Assembly (NCBI GenBank): GCA_050949885.1
Contig: JBMNGO010000001.1
Span: 434,001-498,000, forward strand
Length of the DNA: 64,000 bases
Source of the DNA: JBMNGO01 sp050949885
Lineage (GTDB): Bacteria > Bacillota > Syntrophomonadia > Syntrophomonadales > Syntrophomonadaceae
Direction: 5' to 3'
Shown: positions 32,646 through 42,845 of the stretch, in pieces
Numbering within the stretch: the stretch's first letter is position 1
How the letters are laid out: the number at the start of each line of letters is the position of its first letter
The notes under the pieces: model-generated
The model's input: only the letters and a program-made list of their open reading frames with translations
Databases searched by the model: none
Told to the model about the DNA's origin: nothing
Made by a program: the position numbers and the translations under genes

Positions 32646-34103
32646 TTATTCCACCCCCAGAGTAGGTTTCATTAAGTGAAAACCGGTCGCTTGTTCGAAG
32701 GCATAGGCTGCCTTGATTAACAGCCCTTCTTGGAAATGCGGCGCAATAATCTGCATGCCGATAGGCAGCCCTTGCGCCAACCCACAAGGAATAGAAATTC
32801 CCGGCAATCCCGCCAGGTTAATCGGTACGGTTAGCACATCATTCATATAAAGAACAAGAGGATCTGCCGCGTTTTCCCCAATTTTAAAAGCAGTAGTCGG
32901 AGTAGTGGGAGAAATAATCAAATCATAATTCTTAAAAACATTTTCAAAGTCATTGAGAATCAATCTCCTGACCTTGAGAGCTTTATTGTAATAAGCATCG
33001 TAGTATCCTGAACTGAGTGCAAATGTGCCCAGCATTATTCTTCTTTTTACTTCATCGCCAAATGCCCTGGAACGGCTCCTGCAGAACATGTCCACAATAT
33101 TTTCTGCTTCAAAATCCCTCAGGCCATATCTCACTCCGTCATACTTGCCCATATTGGCACTGGCCTCCGCAGGAAGGATTATACAGTAGGCAGGAAGTGC
33201 ATATTGACTGTGGGGCAGTGATACTTCTTCTATAATTGCTCCCAGTTCTTCATATTTTTTCAGGGCAGCTTCAACCCCAGCCTTTACTTCATTATCTACG
33301 CCAGCCTGAAAGTATTCCCTAGGGTAGGCTATTTTCATCCCTTTTACATCATTATCCAAAAAACTGGTATAGTCAGGAACTTCCATTTTTACACTGTTTG
33401 AATCCATAGAATCATATCCGGCAATAACATTCATGACCAGGGCACAGTCTTCAACGTCCTTGCTCAAGACTCCTACCTGGTCCAGGGATGAAGCCAGAGA
33501 AACCACTCCCCAGCGGGAAACCCGGCCATATGTAGGCTTCATCCCTACAATCCCGCAATATGAGGCCGGCTGGCGGATGGAGCCCCCGGTATCACTTCCC
33601 AGACAGAAAGTTGCTTCACCTGCAGCAACAGCGGCTGCTGAACCTCCTGACGAACCTCCCGGCACCCGGGTTAAATCCCAGGGGTTGTAGGTGGGAAAGA
33701 AGGCTGATAGTTCAGTTGAAGAACCCATGGCAAATTCATCCATATTGGTTTTGCCGATGAGAATACCCTTACTTTCATTTAGTTTCCGGGCTACAGTGGC
33801 ATCATAGATAGGTACGTAATTTTCCAGCATCCGCGATGAACAGGTGGTTTTGATGCCCTTGGTGCATATTGAGTCTTTTAGCCCATAGGGGATCCCCGAT
33901 AAACAAGAATCTCCCTCTGTATAAGAATAATCCCTGGCCTTGGCCGCCTTGGCTTCCTCCACATTTAGGCTGACAAATGCCTTAACCTTTTGTTCCACCT
34001 GGTTTATACGTTTAAATATGGATTCAACTATTTCCAGGGGAGAGATCTCCTTATTTTTCAAACGGCTTCGCAGCTCATGAATAGTCATTTCATATATTTC
34101 CAC
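32646..34103 (-). CDS. gatA: Asp-tRNA(Asn)/Glu-tRNA(Gln) amidotransferase subunit A
   Basis: A 485-residue amidase-signature protein releasing ammonia from glutamine. Catalytic triad: Lys in GIPYGLKDSI, Ser in PGGSSGGSAAAVAAG and Ser in LGSDTGGSIRQPASYCG. Tight neighbours gatC and gatB confirm the role. Confidence 0.97.
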   Translation of the reverse strand: MEIYEMTIHELRSRLKNKEISPLEIVESIFKRINQVEQKVKAFVSLNVEEAKAAKARDYSYTEGDSCLSGIPYGLKDSICTKGIKTTCSSRMLENYVPIYDATVARKLNESKGILIGKTNMDEFAMGSSTELSAFFPTYNPWDLTRVPGGSSGGSAAAVAAGEATFCLGSDTGGSIRQPASYCGIVGMKPTYGRVSRWGVVSLASSLDQVGVLSKDVEDCALVMNVIAGYDSMDSNSVKMEVPDYTSFLDNDVKGMKIAYPREYFQAGVDNEVKAGVEAALKKYEELGAIIEEVSLPHSQYALPAYCIILPAEASANMGKYDGVRYGLRDFEAENIVDMFCRSRSRAFGDEVKRRIMLGTFALSSGYYDAYYNKALKVRRLILNDFENVFKNYDLIISPTTPTTAFKIGENAADPLVLYMNDVLTVPINLAGLPGISIPCGLAQGLPIGMQIIAPHFQEGLLIKAAYAFEQATGFHLMKPTLGVE

Positions 34104-34120
34104 TTAACCCCACCTCCTTC

Positions 34121-34405
34121 TTACATAATCCTGGGTACCTTGTACTGGCCTTTTTCCACCAGCGGGGCGTTTATCATCATTTCATCCCTGGAGAAATTGG
34201 ATCTAACCTCATCTTCACGAAAAACATTGTAGATAGGCAGGATATGGTTTAAGGGTTCAACATTCTCGGTATCTAATTGATTCAGCATTTCCACGTATTC
34301 CAGAATGGAGCTTAATTGCTGAGTAAAGCGTTCTTTCTCCTCATCGGTCAGCTCCAATCTGCTCAGGAATGCTATATGTTCCACCTGCTTTGTGGTAAGA
34401 GCCAT
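34121..34405 (-). CDS. gatC: Asp-tRNA(Asn)/Glu-tRNA(Gln) amidotransferase subunit C
   Basis: A 94-residue subunit that holds GatA and GatB together. Typical features: VEHIAFLSRLELTDEEKERF, SSILEYVEMLNQLDTENVEP and the C-terminal NAPLVEKGQYKVPRIM. First gene of the gat operon. Confidence 0.96.
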   Translation of the reverse strand: MALTTKQVEHIAFLSRLELTDEEKERFTQQLSSILEYVEMLNQLDTENVEPLNHILPIYNVFREDEVRSNFSRDEMMINAPLVEKGQYKVPRIM

Positions 34406-34564
34406 AACAACAACCTCCAGACTAGAAAAATTCTATTCACCATTATAACAAAAAAGATTTCTTGGACCTAATTATTTCAAGGAAAAGGGGAATATGGCTA
34501 AATTATTAGGCCGGGGGATTACTTTAGGCCGGGCATCCCAAAAATTTCCCAGCCCTTTAGCGAT

Positions 34565-35254
34565 CTATAAGTGAATATGATCCAGAAAAATTATGATAAA
34601 AGGCATTATTAAGAGACTAGGGAGAAAATTGGCAATACGCATATGGGTAATATGCAACAGGTTAAAACTTAATCCGGTAATCAGGATGCCACCTAAAGAG
34701 TTTATTCCATTTAACATAGCATCAGTAATATACGGACTGATCAGGCCCGAAGCCAGACTGATAGAACCCTGATATAGCAGAACCGGAACTGCGGAAAAGA
34801 TAACCCCAACTCCCATGCTAGCGCTAAAAAGAAATGAAAAAATTCCATCCAGTATGGATTTAATCAATAAGATATGGTAGTTGCCATTAAGCCCGTCCTC
34901 CAGCGCTCCCACTACTGCCATGGCACCTACACAAAAAAGCAGACTGGATGATACGAATCCTTTTGCAAATGGGCTTTCCTGATCCTTAAATAATTTAAGC
35001 AGCCTTTCCCCCAAGTTTTCCAGTTTCTGTTCCCAACCCCATAGCTCACCCAAAAAAGCCCCTATGGCCAGGCTCAAGCCAATGGCTACTAAGTTATCGG
35101 CTTTTATGGCATACTGCAGGCCGATTATTAATACCACCAGCCCCAGCCCATTTTGAACACTGTAGCTGATTTTTTCGGGAATACCGCGGCGCAAAAGCAG
35201 ACCTAACAGGCCTGCTGCTACAATGGCTCCTGCATTTATAATAGTTCCTGTCAT
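34565..35254 (-). CDS. DUF554-family membrane protein
   Basis: About 229 residues, six to seven membrane segments. It starts MTGTIINAGAIVAAGLLGLLL as family members do, with LSLAIGAFLGELWGWE and FVSSSLLFCVGAMAVVGALEDGL. The family has no proven function, though a transport role is suspected. ATG 35254 is preferred to 35266, which overlaps the GGTGAT ribosome site. Single gene between gatC and the second degV. Confidence 0.85.
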   Translation of the reverse strand: MTGTIINAGAIVAAGLLGLLLRRGIPEKISYSVQNGLGLVVLIIGLQYAIKADNLVAIGLSLAIGAFLGELWGWEQKLENLGERLLKLFKDQESPFAKGFVSSSLLFCVGAMAVVGALEDGLNGNYHILLIKSILDGIFSFLFSASMGVGVIFSAVPVLLYQGSISLASGLISPYITDAMLNGINSLGGILITGLSFNLLHITHMRIANFLPSLLIMPFIIIFLDHIHL

Positions 35255-35355
35255 TTTTATCACCATATTAATACAAATTTCCTAAGGGGTAGATACCGGC
35301 AGGCTTACTCTGATTCCACAGGAAAGATTCTATGTACCTGGCAACCAGCCCAATG

Positions 35356-36195
35356 TTATCTTTCAAAAAATACGGAAAAAGTGCCTTTCCCCACATGGGC
35401 ACCAATTACTGGGCCTATTTCACCAATAATAATTTCTTTACAAGCAAATTTTTCTCTGATAGAGTTAGCCATAGTTTGTACAAGTTCGGGAGAACCGGCA
35501 TGAACCAACCCAACCGTTTGGTTTTGTAAATCTTTGCCCTGTTCCTCCATTATGCCCAGTATTTTTCGCATGGCTGCTTTTAGACCTCTGGCCTTCTCAT
35601 AGGGAACAATATACCCGCTATCATCAAAACGGAGTATGGGTTTAATATCCAGGGCTTCCGCCAGTAATCCTTTGGATTTGGAAATCCGTCCACCCTTAAT
35701 TAGGCACTCCATCTTTCCTACCACAAATATGCATTCCAGGCGGGCCTGCATGGCTAATAAGCGCTTTTCTATATCTTCCAGGCTGTTGCCGGCTTCGGCC
35801 ATCCGAGCTGCTTCAAGAACCATCAGCCCCAACCCCACCGAAGCTTTGCGGGAATCAAAAACGTGCAGGCGTTTATTGGCCAGCATTTTCTGAGCAACCT
35901 TTCCCCCTTGAAAAGTCCCAGATATTCCTGAGGACATGTGTATGGCCACCACCTCTGAACCATCAGCCAAAGCCTCTTCATATACTCTCAGCATTTCCTC
36001 CACCGTAGGCTGGCTGGTACTGGGTAGAACCGGAGACGTTTCCATCATTTGATAAAACTCTGCTGTAGTCAGCTCCCCTGGTTGGTAAACCCTGTCTTTA
36101 AACCTGACCAGTAAGTGCGTAATACCTATTTTATACCTATCTATCGTTTCCTGGGGCAGATCACAGCAATTGTCAGTGACAATCCTAATAGACAC
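35356..36195 (-). CDS. DegV-family fatty-acid-binding protein (second copy)
   Basis: A 279-residue DegV: IRIVTDNCCDLPQETI, VLPSTSQPTVEEML, HMSSGISGTFQGG and a C-terminal GPVIGAHVGKGTFSVFF. It is distinct from the copy at 24948-25775. It lies just downstream of ligA with the same strand and may be co-transcribed. Confidence 0.9.
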   Translation of the reverse strand: MSIRIVTDNCCDLPQETIDRYKIGITHLLVRFKDRVYQPGELTTAEFYQMMETSPVLPSTSQPTVEEMLRVYEEALADGSEVVAIHMSSGISGTFQGGKVAQKMLANKRLHVFDSRKASVGLGLMVLEAARMAEAGNSLEDIEKRLLAMQARLECIFVVGKMECLIKGGRISKSKGLLAEALDIKPILRFDDSGYIVPYEKARGLKAAMRKILGIMEEQGKDLQNQTVGLVHAGSPELVQTMANSIREKFACKEIIIGEIGPVIGAHVGKGTFSVFFER

Positions 36196-36220
36196 CTATA
36201 ACCCTCCCTTAATAATAAAT

Positions 36221-38215
36221 CTATCTATTTTCTAGTAATCTCAAAAACTCTTTCTCATCAATAATCTTGATTCCCAGCTTAGCTGCCTTATCCAATTTAC
36301 TCCCCGGTTTATCCCCGGCCACCACAAAGTCGGTTTTCTTGCTTACAGAATTGGCAACCTGCCCTCCCAGGCTGACTATTTTTTCCTGAGCCTCCAGCCG
36401 GGTCAGGGAATCAAGTCCTCCGGTAAGAACAAAGGTTTTGCCAGCTAATGGCTGGTTTTCCGCTGATGCCGCATCTTCCCGAGTATTAACACCCAGTTTT
36501 ATCAGATTTTCAACAGTGGCCAGGTTTTGTGGCTGGCTGAAAAAAGAAACTATACTTTCAGCCATTTTAGGCCCAATTTCCGGAATAGCCATCAGCTGTT
36601 CCTGGGTCTGGCGGATTATGGCATCAATACTATGATAATGGCCGGCCAAAATTCGTGCACTGCGGGAACCGATATGCCTGATACCCAGAGCTGTAATCAA
36701 CCTGGAAAGAGGACGGGACTTGCTTTTCTCAATAGCACCAATTAGGTTTTCCGCCGATTTTTTCCCCATTCGCTCCAGATTAGCCAGTTGCTCAGGCCTG
36801 AGCTGGTAAATATCATCAATGCTTTTTACCAGTTCTTTTTTTAGTAATTGATCAATCAGGGCCGGCCCCAGTCCCTCAATATTCATGGCTTCTCGGGAAG
36901 CGAAGAAAATCAAGCTTTCCCGCAAACGAGCCGGGCAGTTTATATTATCACAACGGTGAGCAACTTCACCTTCCGGCCTTATTACTTTGCTGCCGCAGGC
37001 AGGGCAGTTGAGCGGAGCCAGAATTTCCTCCTCCCTACCCGATCTCTTTTCCGGCAAAGACTTTATTATTTCCGGAATAATATCTCCGGCTTTATGGATT
37101 ATTACATGATCCCCTATGCGTATATCCTTATCCCTGACCAGGTCAAAGTTGTGCATACTGGCCCGGCTCACTGTGGAACCGGCAATGAAAACCGGCTCCA
37201 GTAAGGCAGTAGGTGCTATAACGCCGGTTCTCCCCACATTTATTTGCACACCCCTTACAATAGTCTCTTTTTCTTCAGCTGGAAATTTATAAGCTACGGC
37301 CCAGCGGGGGCTCCGGGAGGTCTCACCCAAAAGCTGCCGTTCTGCTATAGGATTAAGCTTGATAACTACCCCATCTATATCGTAAGGCAATTCGTGCCTT
37401 TTTTTCTCATAGACTTCAATAAATTCATTTACTTCATCAATGCTGGAGTAAAGCTGGCTGGTAAAGTTGACCGGCAGTCCGGCCTCCTTAATGGAGCGCA
37501 GAGTTTCCTCCTGGGTGATGAAGTTAATACCTTCTGCCCTAAGGATGTCATAGAAGAACGCAGAAAGAGACCTTTGGGCGGTAACCGAGGGATCTAGCTG
37601 CCTCAAAGAGCCGGCAGCCGCATTGCGAGGGTTGGCAAAGGTTTTTTCCCCCAATTCTTCTTTTTGTCGGTTCAGTCTGGCAAATTCTGCCTTGGGCATA
37701 TATACTTCTCCCCTGACCTCTAACAGGGGCCAAGGTTTTCTCAATTTTAACGGTATACTTTTAATGGACCTGATATTACTAGTAACATCTTCCCCCACCA
37801 TTCCGTCTCCCCGGGTAGCAGCCCGCACCAGCAGGCCATTCTCGTAAACAAGAGCAATGGAAAGACCATCGATTTTTAATTCAGCCATGTATGAAGGCCT
37901 ATCTACAACTTTTCGTATACGGCGATCAAAATCATAGAGTTCATCCGGCGAAAATACGTTATCCAGGCTAAGCAAGGGCCTGCTATGCTGTACAGTGCGG
38001 AATTTTTCCAGTACACTGCCTCCCACCCTTCTGGTAGGGGAATCGGTAGTAACCAGTTCAGGATGCTCCTTTTCCAGCTCGATTAGTTCCTTCATTAATA
38101 CATCATATTCATCATCACTTATTAAGGGAGAATCCAATACATAATACTGGTAATCATGTTGGCGAATCTCATCTTTCAGCTCATTAATGCGTTTTTCAAC
38201 ATCCCATCTAGTCAA
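36221..38215 (-). CDS. ligA: NAD-dependent DNA ligase
   Basis: A 664-residue ligase. Adenylation domain with active-site Lys in YMAELKIDGLSIALVYENG, OB fold (VQINVGRTGVIAPTALLEPV), four-Cys zinc finger (CPACGSKV...CDNINCPARL), HhH repeats and a C-terminal BRCT domain (GKTFVLTGGLDSLTR). Start is TTG 38215 with GGGGGA 7 bases upstream. It follows pcrA, the usual Firmicute order. Confidence 0.97.
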   Translation of the reverse strand: MTRWDVEKRINELKDEIRQHDYQYYVLDSPLISDDEYDVLMKELIELEKEHPELVTTDSPTRRVGGSVLEKFRTVQHSRPLLSLDNVFSPDELYDFDRRIRKVVDRPSYMAELKIDGLSIALVYENGLLVRAATRGDGMVGEDVTSNIRSIKSIPLKLRKPWPLLEVRGEVYMPKAEFARLNRQKEELGEKTFANPRNAAAGSLRQLDPSVTAQRSLSAFFYDILRAEGINFITQEETLRSIKEAGLPVNFTSQLYSSIDEVNEFIEVYEKKRHELPYDIDGVVIKLNPIAERQLLGETSRSPRWAVAYKFPAEEKETIVRGVQINVGRTGVIAPTALLEPVFIAGSTVSRASMHNFDLVRDKDIRIGDHVIIHKAGDIIPEIIKSLPEKRSGREEEILAPLNCPACGSKVIRPEGEVAHRCDNINCPARLRESLIFFASREAMNIEGLGPALIDQLLKKELVKSIDDIYQLRPEQLANLERMGKKSAENLIGAIEKSKSRPLSRLITALGIRHIGSRSARILAGHYHSIDAIIRQTQEQLMAIPEIGPKMAESIVSFFSQPQNLATVENLIKLGVNTREDAASAENQPLAGKTFVLTGGLDSLTRLEAQEKIVSLGGQVANSVSKKTDFVVAGDKPGSKLDKAAKLGIKIIDEKEFLRLLENR

Positions 38216-38239
38216 TATATATTCCCCCTTGGAAGGCTT

Positions 38240-40327
38240 TTAACTTATTTTCTCCAGAGGAGCTATATCCAAACGGAGCATCCTGGTTCCCGCCCGGTCA
38301 AAATCGATTACAGCGATTTCATCTTCTTCAATGAGCTTTATAATTACTCCCAACCCAAATTTGCGGTGAATAACCTGATCCCCGGCTTCTAGTTTGCAGG
38401 TTGTTACTCTTACCGGGTGGGGGGAGACAAATAATTCCTCGGGTATTTCCTGTATAAAACGGGAAGGTGCATTATTGCGCTCATAACCATAGAGTAATCG
38501 GCTAATAGCGTTGGTCAAATAAAGACGCTCCTCTGCCCGGGTAATACCTACATAGCAAAGACGCCTTTCTTCTTCGATCTCTTCCGGTGTCTCACTTCTA
38601 TAGGAAGGAAAAACTCCTTCCTCCATTCCTGTCATAAACACCAGCGGAAATTCCAGACCCTTGGCCCCATGGAAGGTCATCAGCAAAACCGCATCAGAAA
38701 GGTCTACATCATCAGCATCCTGCACTAAAGCCACCTGCGCCAGAAAATCTTCCAGGCTATCTCCGCCCTGTCTGGCAAACTCAATAGCCAGCGATTTCAG
38801 TTCCTGCAGGTTTTCAATTCTGGTAGCCGCATCCGGATCTGTTCTTTTAATCTCAGCCAGATAACTACTGGTTTCAATTACATTGTCCAGGATTTCAGCA
38901 ACTGATACCCCTTCCTCATTCAAGCTAGAGAAATAGGTAATCATGCCATAAAATTCCTCCAAGGCTATTGCTACCTTTTTTGTAATACCCGGTATAGCCT
39001 GAGCATTTCCAAGAGCAGCCAGAATTGATATTCCCTCATCTGCGGCATAAGCTTCTATCTTTTGCAGGGTTTTATCCCCAATTCCCCGCCGCGGTGTATT
39101 AATGATCCTTCTGAAACTCAAACGGTCATTATCATTGCAGATGATCCGCAGATAAGCCAGGATATCTTTGACTTCCTTTCTATCATAGAATCTGCGCGCA
39201 CCAATTATGGAATAGGGAATATATTTTTGCAGAAGGGCTTCTTCAATAATTCTGGACTGGGCATGGGTCCGGTAAAAAATGGCGCAATCCCGGTAGTGCC
39301 ACCCTTCCCGGTCAACCAGATCAGCTATAGTATCAGCAATAAACCTGGCTTCCTGAAAACTATCGGAAGCACAAAAGCGATACAGCTTATCCCCCTGCCC
39401 CTTGTGTGATCGCAGCTCTTTTTCTTCCCGGTCAATATTGTTTTTTATTACCGCATTGGCAGCCTCCAAAATATTCCCGGTAGAACGGTAATTAGTTTCC
39501 AGTTTTACTACCAGGGCATCCGGATAACTGGTAAGAAAACGCTTAATGTTGTATGGTTCGGCCCCTCTCCAGCTATATATGGACTGGTCAGGATCACCCA
39601 CAATAAAAATATTCCGGTACTTATCTGCCAAAAGTTTGGTCCACACATATTGGGAATAATTGGTATCCTGATATTCGTCGACCATTATAAACCTGAACAA
39701 TTCCCGGTATTTAGCAAGAACTTCGGGGCATTCCTTAAACAACCTTATGCAAAGCAGAATAAGGTCTTCGAAATCCAGCCCATTCAGCTCTTTGAGGCGG
39801 GCATTATAAAGCCGGTAAATACGATAGGCTTTCTCTCTTACAGTATGGGGCACAGCCAGGTTCTCAAAAAACTTTTCCGGTTCCTGTAAAGAATTTTTTA
39901 CTTCTTTAAACCGGTAAAGCAAATCCTCGGGACGGGTCTCAAAATCCCTTTCCTCTTTCAGGATTTCCTTGACCAGGGCCTTGGTGTCATTATCATCCAT
40001 AATGACAAAATGGCGATCATAACCCAGTTTTTCAATATCTATTTTCAAAATTCTATAGCAGGCAGCATGAAAAGTCTGAATCCATTGTCCCGAGAAATTG
40101 GGTACCAAGGAGGCTACACGGGATTTCATCTCCTGAGCCGCCTTATTGGTAAAAGTAATGGCTAATATATTCTCGCCCGGTACTCCCTTCTCGAGCAAAA
40201 AGGCCACTCTCCTGGTTAAAACCCTGGTTTTTCCGCTGCCGGCCCCTGCCAAAACCATGCACGGCCCTTCAAAATGTGACACAGCCTTTATTTGCTGTTC
40301 GTTAAGATTATTAAAAATACTATCCAT
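38240..40327 (-). CDS. pcrA: UvrD/PcrA-type 3'-5' DNA helicase
   Basis: A 695-residue superfamily 1 helicase: LNEQQIKAVSHFEGPCMVLAGAGSGKTRVLTRRV (Q motif and Walker A), MVDEYQDTNYSQY, GDPDQSIYSWRGA, ETNYRSTGNILEAAN, LMTFHGAKGLEFPLVF and YVGITRAEERLYL. The C-terminal Tudor-like tail (GDQVIHRKFGLGVI) binds RNA polymerase in PcrA. ATG 40327 is preferred (AAGGGTGA upstream); the longer frame to 40384 has no site. Confidence 0.96.
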   Translation of the reverse strand: MDSIFNNLNEQQIKAVSHFEGPCMVLAGAGSGKTRVLTRRVAFLLEKGVPGENILAITFTNKAAQEMKSRVASLVPNFSGQWIQTFHAACYRILKIDIEKLGYDRHFVIMDDNDTKALVKEILKEERDFETRPEDLLYRFKEVKNSLQEPEKFFENLAVPHTVREKAYRIYRLYNARLKELNGLDFEDLILLCIRLFKECPEVLAKYRELFRFIMVDEYQDTNYSQYVWTKLLADKYRNIFIVGDPDQSIYSWRGAEPYNIKRFLTSYPDALVVKLETNYRSTGNILEAANAVIKNNIDREEKELRSHKGQGDKLYRFCASDSFQEARFIADTIADLVDREGWHYRDCAIFYRTHAQSRIIEEALLQKYIPYSIIGARRFYDRKEVKDILAYLRIICNDNDRLSFRRIINTPRRGIGDKTLQKIEAYAADEGISILAALGNAQAIPGITKKVAIALEEFYGMITYFSSLNEEGVSVAEILDNVIETSSYLAEIKRTDPDAATRIENLQELKSLAIEFARQGGDSLEDFLAQVALVQDADDVDLSDAVLLMTFHGAKGLEFPLVFMTGMEEGVFPSYRSETPEEIEEERRLCYVGITRAEERLYLTNAISRLLYGYERNNAPSRFIQEIPEELFVSPHPVRVTTCKLEAGDQVIHRKFGLGVIIKLIEEDEIAVIDFDRAGTRMLRLDIAPLEKIS

Positions 40328-40463
40328 AATTAAATCACCCTTGTTGATACCTTTAAATTGACAGTCCCGTCTCCATTCCCCCAAGACCTGTTGGGGGGCT
40401 CATCCAGTATTAGAATCAGGCTTTAAGATCCTAATGCAATAATAATACCATAAATACTGGTGT

Positions 40464-40955
40464 TTAACCTGTTGTGATTCTTTCTGGAGTTGGAGTGGTG
40501 TTGGCAGAGTCTTTATGGTGCAGATCAAAAAACTTGCTCACCATATAGCAAACAACAACAGCCAGCACCAATCTGACTGCCAAAATGGGCAGCCACCTGG
40601 CTCCCACGGCTGCGAACAAAAGTGTATCTTCAAAAACGGAATGACAGATAATCAAAAACAGGTTGATGATATAAATATCCCGGTAACTGAGCTTTCCTTC
40701 CCGGGCGCTGCTGATAATCAAACCTCCGCCATAACTGATACCAAATACCAGCCCGGCCATAATGGGAAGCCGCGCCTCAGCGGGAAGCCCCATGCCTTTG
40801 GTTAGAGGTGATAATATGGAAGTCAGACGATGTAACAGATCCATATCTTTAAAAATCTCAATAAAAACCATCAAAGGTATTACTATAAGGGCAATCTGGC
40901 CTATAGTATGAAGGCTTCCCTGCAGCCCCTCAATTAAGATCTCCGCAAAAGGCAC
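40464..40955 (-). CDS. Gate-domain (nucleoside recognition, SpmB-like) membrane protein
   Basis: A 163-residue membrane protein with the gate-domain pattern: IALIVIPLMVFIEIFKDM, GLPAEARLPIMAGLVFGISYGGGLII, HSVFEDTLLFAAVGA. Paired short gate-domain proteins resemble SpmA/SpmB. GTG start with GGGGGGATAAAG. Its partner gene lies 25 bases upstream; together they probably form one membrane unit whose substrate is unknown. Confidence 0.75.
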   Translation of the reverse strand: MPFAEILIEGLQGSLHTIGQIALIVIPLMVFIEIFKDMDLLHRLTSILSPLTKGMGLPAEARLPIMAGLVFGISYGGGLIISSAREGKLSYRDIYIINLFLIICHSVFEDTLLFAAVGARWLPILAVRLVLAVVVCYMVSKFFDLHHKDSANTTPTPERITTG

Positions 40956-40980
40956 CTTTATCCCCCCAAACGTGGTATCC

Positions 40981-41415
40981 TTAGGCCAAAAGGTTAAAGA
41001 TTATCCCCAACCCAAAGGATACGCCGATTCTTATCAACAAAAGTGAAAGTATCCGAACGCCCGTTTTTTTTATTATCGCCATTTCCACTGGAAGGCTGTG
41101 AGCGACTAATATCATAGCGGCCAGTATGGTAATTTGATCAACATTCAAATTGAGCGGTAACATAGCAGCGATGGCCGAATAAATATTAACCGTATAGCCA
41201 AGAACTAAGACTAAGGAAGCCTCGCCAGGAAGTCCCACTATACTCATTACTGGAACCATCCGGTCAGAAATCCATGGCAAAACTGGAGTATGTTTTAAAA
41301 TAGTGACCAGAAAATACACTGGAACAACTATTTGAGCCAGTTCCCAAGTCAACAGTATCCCGCTTTTTACTCCTCGCCTGATGGTATCAATCGTAATTGT
41401 TGGCAATATTATCAA
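40981..41415 (-). CDS. Gate-domain (nucleoside recognition, SpmA-like) membrane protein
   Basis: A 144-residue partner of the previous protein: WELAQIVVPVYFLVTILKHTP, GLPGEASLVLVLGYTVNIYSAIAAM, AAMILVAHSLPVEMAIIKKTG. The matching GLPxEA motifs show the two are halves of one fold. Start TTG 41415 is weak; TTG 41406 is possible. Confidence 0.7.
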   Translation of the reverse strand: MIILPTITIDTIRRGVKSGILLTWELAQIVVPVYFLVTILKHTPVLPWISDRMVPVMSIVGLPGEASLVLVLGYTVNIYSAIAAMLPLNLNVDQITILAAMILVAHSLPVEMAIIKKTGVRILSLLLIRIGVSFGLGIIFNLLA

Positions 41416-41486
41416 ATCCCAATAATTAAATTTTGAGGTATTTATTTTACCATAATTAAGGATACGCTTACAGTGAATTAATTTCC

Positions 41487-42248
41487 ATGCATTTTTTTGG
41501 GGGAGGACAATATAGGAAGAATAGGACTATAATTATATTAATAGGTACAATACTCAAAACCGAAAGGATTCCAGAAATTTTGCGGTTTTTAAGATTTTTG
41601 CTCCTGGCCCTAGTATTGCTTGTGGTAATAAGTACAGGGCGCTCTTACTTGATGCCCGTTCCCGAATTTGATGTTCCTGAATTTGATGAACTTTCGCCCG
41701 TAGAACGTATACCTAAAGAAAACTTGACCACCCCGGATTTGATTTTGCTGGGAGCCCGTGAAGAAGTAAAAAAACGTACTCACTACGATGCATCATATGT
41801 TGCCATTGATTATCCGGGAGGAGATGTGCCTCCTGATCGGGGAGCCTGTACCGATGTGGTGATTAGAGCCTTACGCAATGCCGGATGGGATTTGCAGGAA
41901 CTTATTTATAACGACATGAAAGAGCATTTTTCAGATTATCCTAATAACTGGGGGCTCAGTCAACCTGATCCCAACATTGACCATCGCCGTGTACCTAACC
42001 AGATGTGTTTTTTTGCCAGGCACGGCATCTGTCTGGATACCCAGGTGACCCATAATTTGTCGGATTGGCAATGGGGTGATATTGTATATTGGAAATTTCC
42101 TAATGGATTAGAACACTGCGGAATAATTAGCGACCGCAAAAACCCATCAGGCCTTCCCTTAGTAATTCATAATGCGGGAATAGCCCGAGAGGAAGACTGT
42201 CTGACCCGTTGGACTATCATCGGTCATTTTAGATACCCCCCTCCTTGA
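41487..42248 (+). CDS. DUF1287-family protein, membrane-anchored
   Basis: About 253 residues. A membrane anchor (FLRFLLLALVLLVVISTG) precedes a DUF1287 domain: YDASYVAIDYPGGDVPPDRGACTDVVIRALRNAGWDLQ, NIDHRRVPNQMCFFARHG, WGDIVYWKFPNGLEHCGIISDR, LVIHNAG. The Cys in RGACTDVV and His in HCGI suggest an NlpC/P60-like enzyme outside the membrane. The N-terminus is uncertain: ATG 41487 precedes a GGGGGAGGA that would fit a later start. Confidence 0.75.
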   Translation: MHFFGGGQYRKNRTIIILIGTILKTERIPEILRFLRFLLLALVLLVVISTGRSYLMPVPEFDVPEFDELSPVERIPKENLTTPDLILLGAREEVKKRTHYDASYVAIDYPGGDVPPDRGACTDVVIRALRNAGWDLQELIYNDMKEHFSDYPNNWGLSQPDPNIDHRRVPNQMCFFARHGICLDTQVTHNLSDWQWGDIVYWKFPNGLEHCGIISDRKNPSGLPLVIHNAGIAREEDCLTRWTIIGHFRYPPP

Positions 42249-42277
42249 TGATAAAATTTATGGAAAGGTATTCTAAC

Positions 42278-42697
42278 GTGAAAATTGAGACTGTTGATTT
42301 GCATGGATTAAGTGTTGAAGAAGCCTTGGAAAAAACCAGGATTAACCTTAAGTGGTGTTTAGAACACGGTGTGGATGTCTTAGACATTAATCATGGCAAA
42401 GGATTTCACAGTATCCGTAATTTTTCCGTTATAAAGCAGGAAGTAAGGAAAATGCTAAAAAATGAAGCATCCATTAGGGAAGCTGGTTACAAGGTAATCT
42501 ATGGCGAATATAATCTACCCATAACCCTCTCTTATGATGAAGGGCATACCCTGGTAGTAGCTAAAGATGCAATAAATTCTTACATTGGCGGCGCCAAACA
42601 ACAAGCCAAAAATTGGGCAATCTTCTCCACCTCCGGCCGCAAGCAACGGAAAGCTCAAAAAAACTTTAATTCTTCCAAACGCAAAAAACTTCGTTAA
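42278..42697 (+). CDS. Smr-domain protein
   Basis: A 139-residue protein starting with a Smr (MutS2 C-terminal-like) domain: VDLHGLSVEEALEKTRINLKWCLEHGVDVLDINHGKGFHSIRN. DLHG and the HGKG loop are family hallmarks; such domains act as nicking endonucleases or RNA nucleases. A Lys/Arg-rich tail (KQRKAQKNFNSSKRKKLR) may bind nucleic acid. GTG 42278 is chosen because GGAAAGG lies 9 bases before it; the ATG overlapping the previous stop has none. Confidence 0.75.
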   Translation: MKIETVDLHGLSVEEALEKTRINLKWCLEHGVDVLDINHGKGFHSIRNFSVIKQEVRKMLKNEASIREAGYKVIYGEYNLPITLSYDEGHTLVVAKDAINSYIGGAKQQAKNWAIFSTSGRKQRKAQKNFNSSKRKKLR

Positions 42698-42845
42698 GCA
42701 CGGGAAGTAAAAAAACACTCCCTTGCTTATGCCTCATTCTCTTCTTATGCATGTTTTGGGGCCTGCTTGTCCATAATAAAGTTAAGTAACCTGCACACAG
42801 TATTTTCTATATCATATTTTTAAGACCAGCAAAGGAGAGATTAAA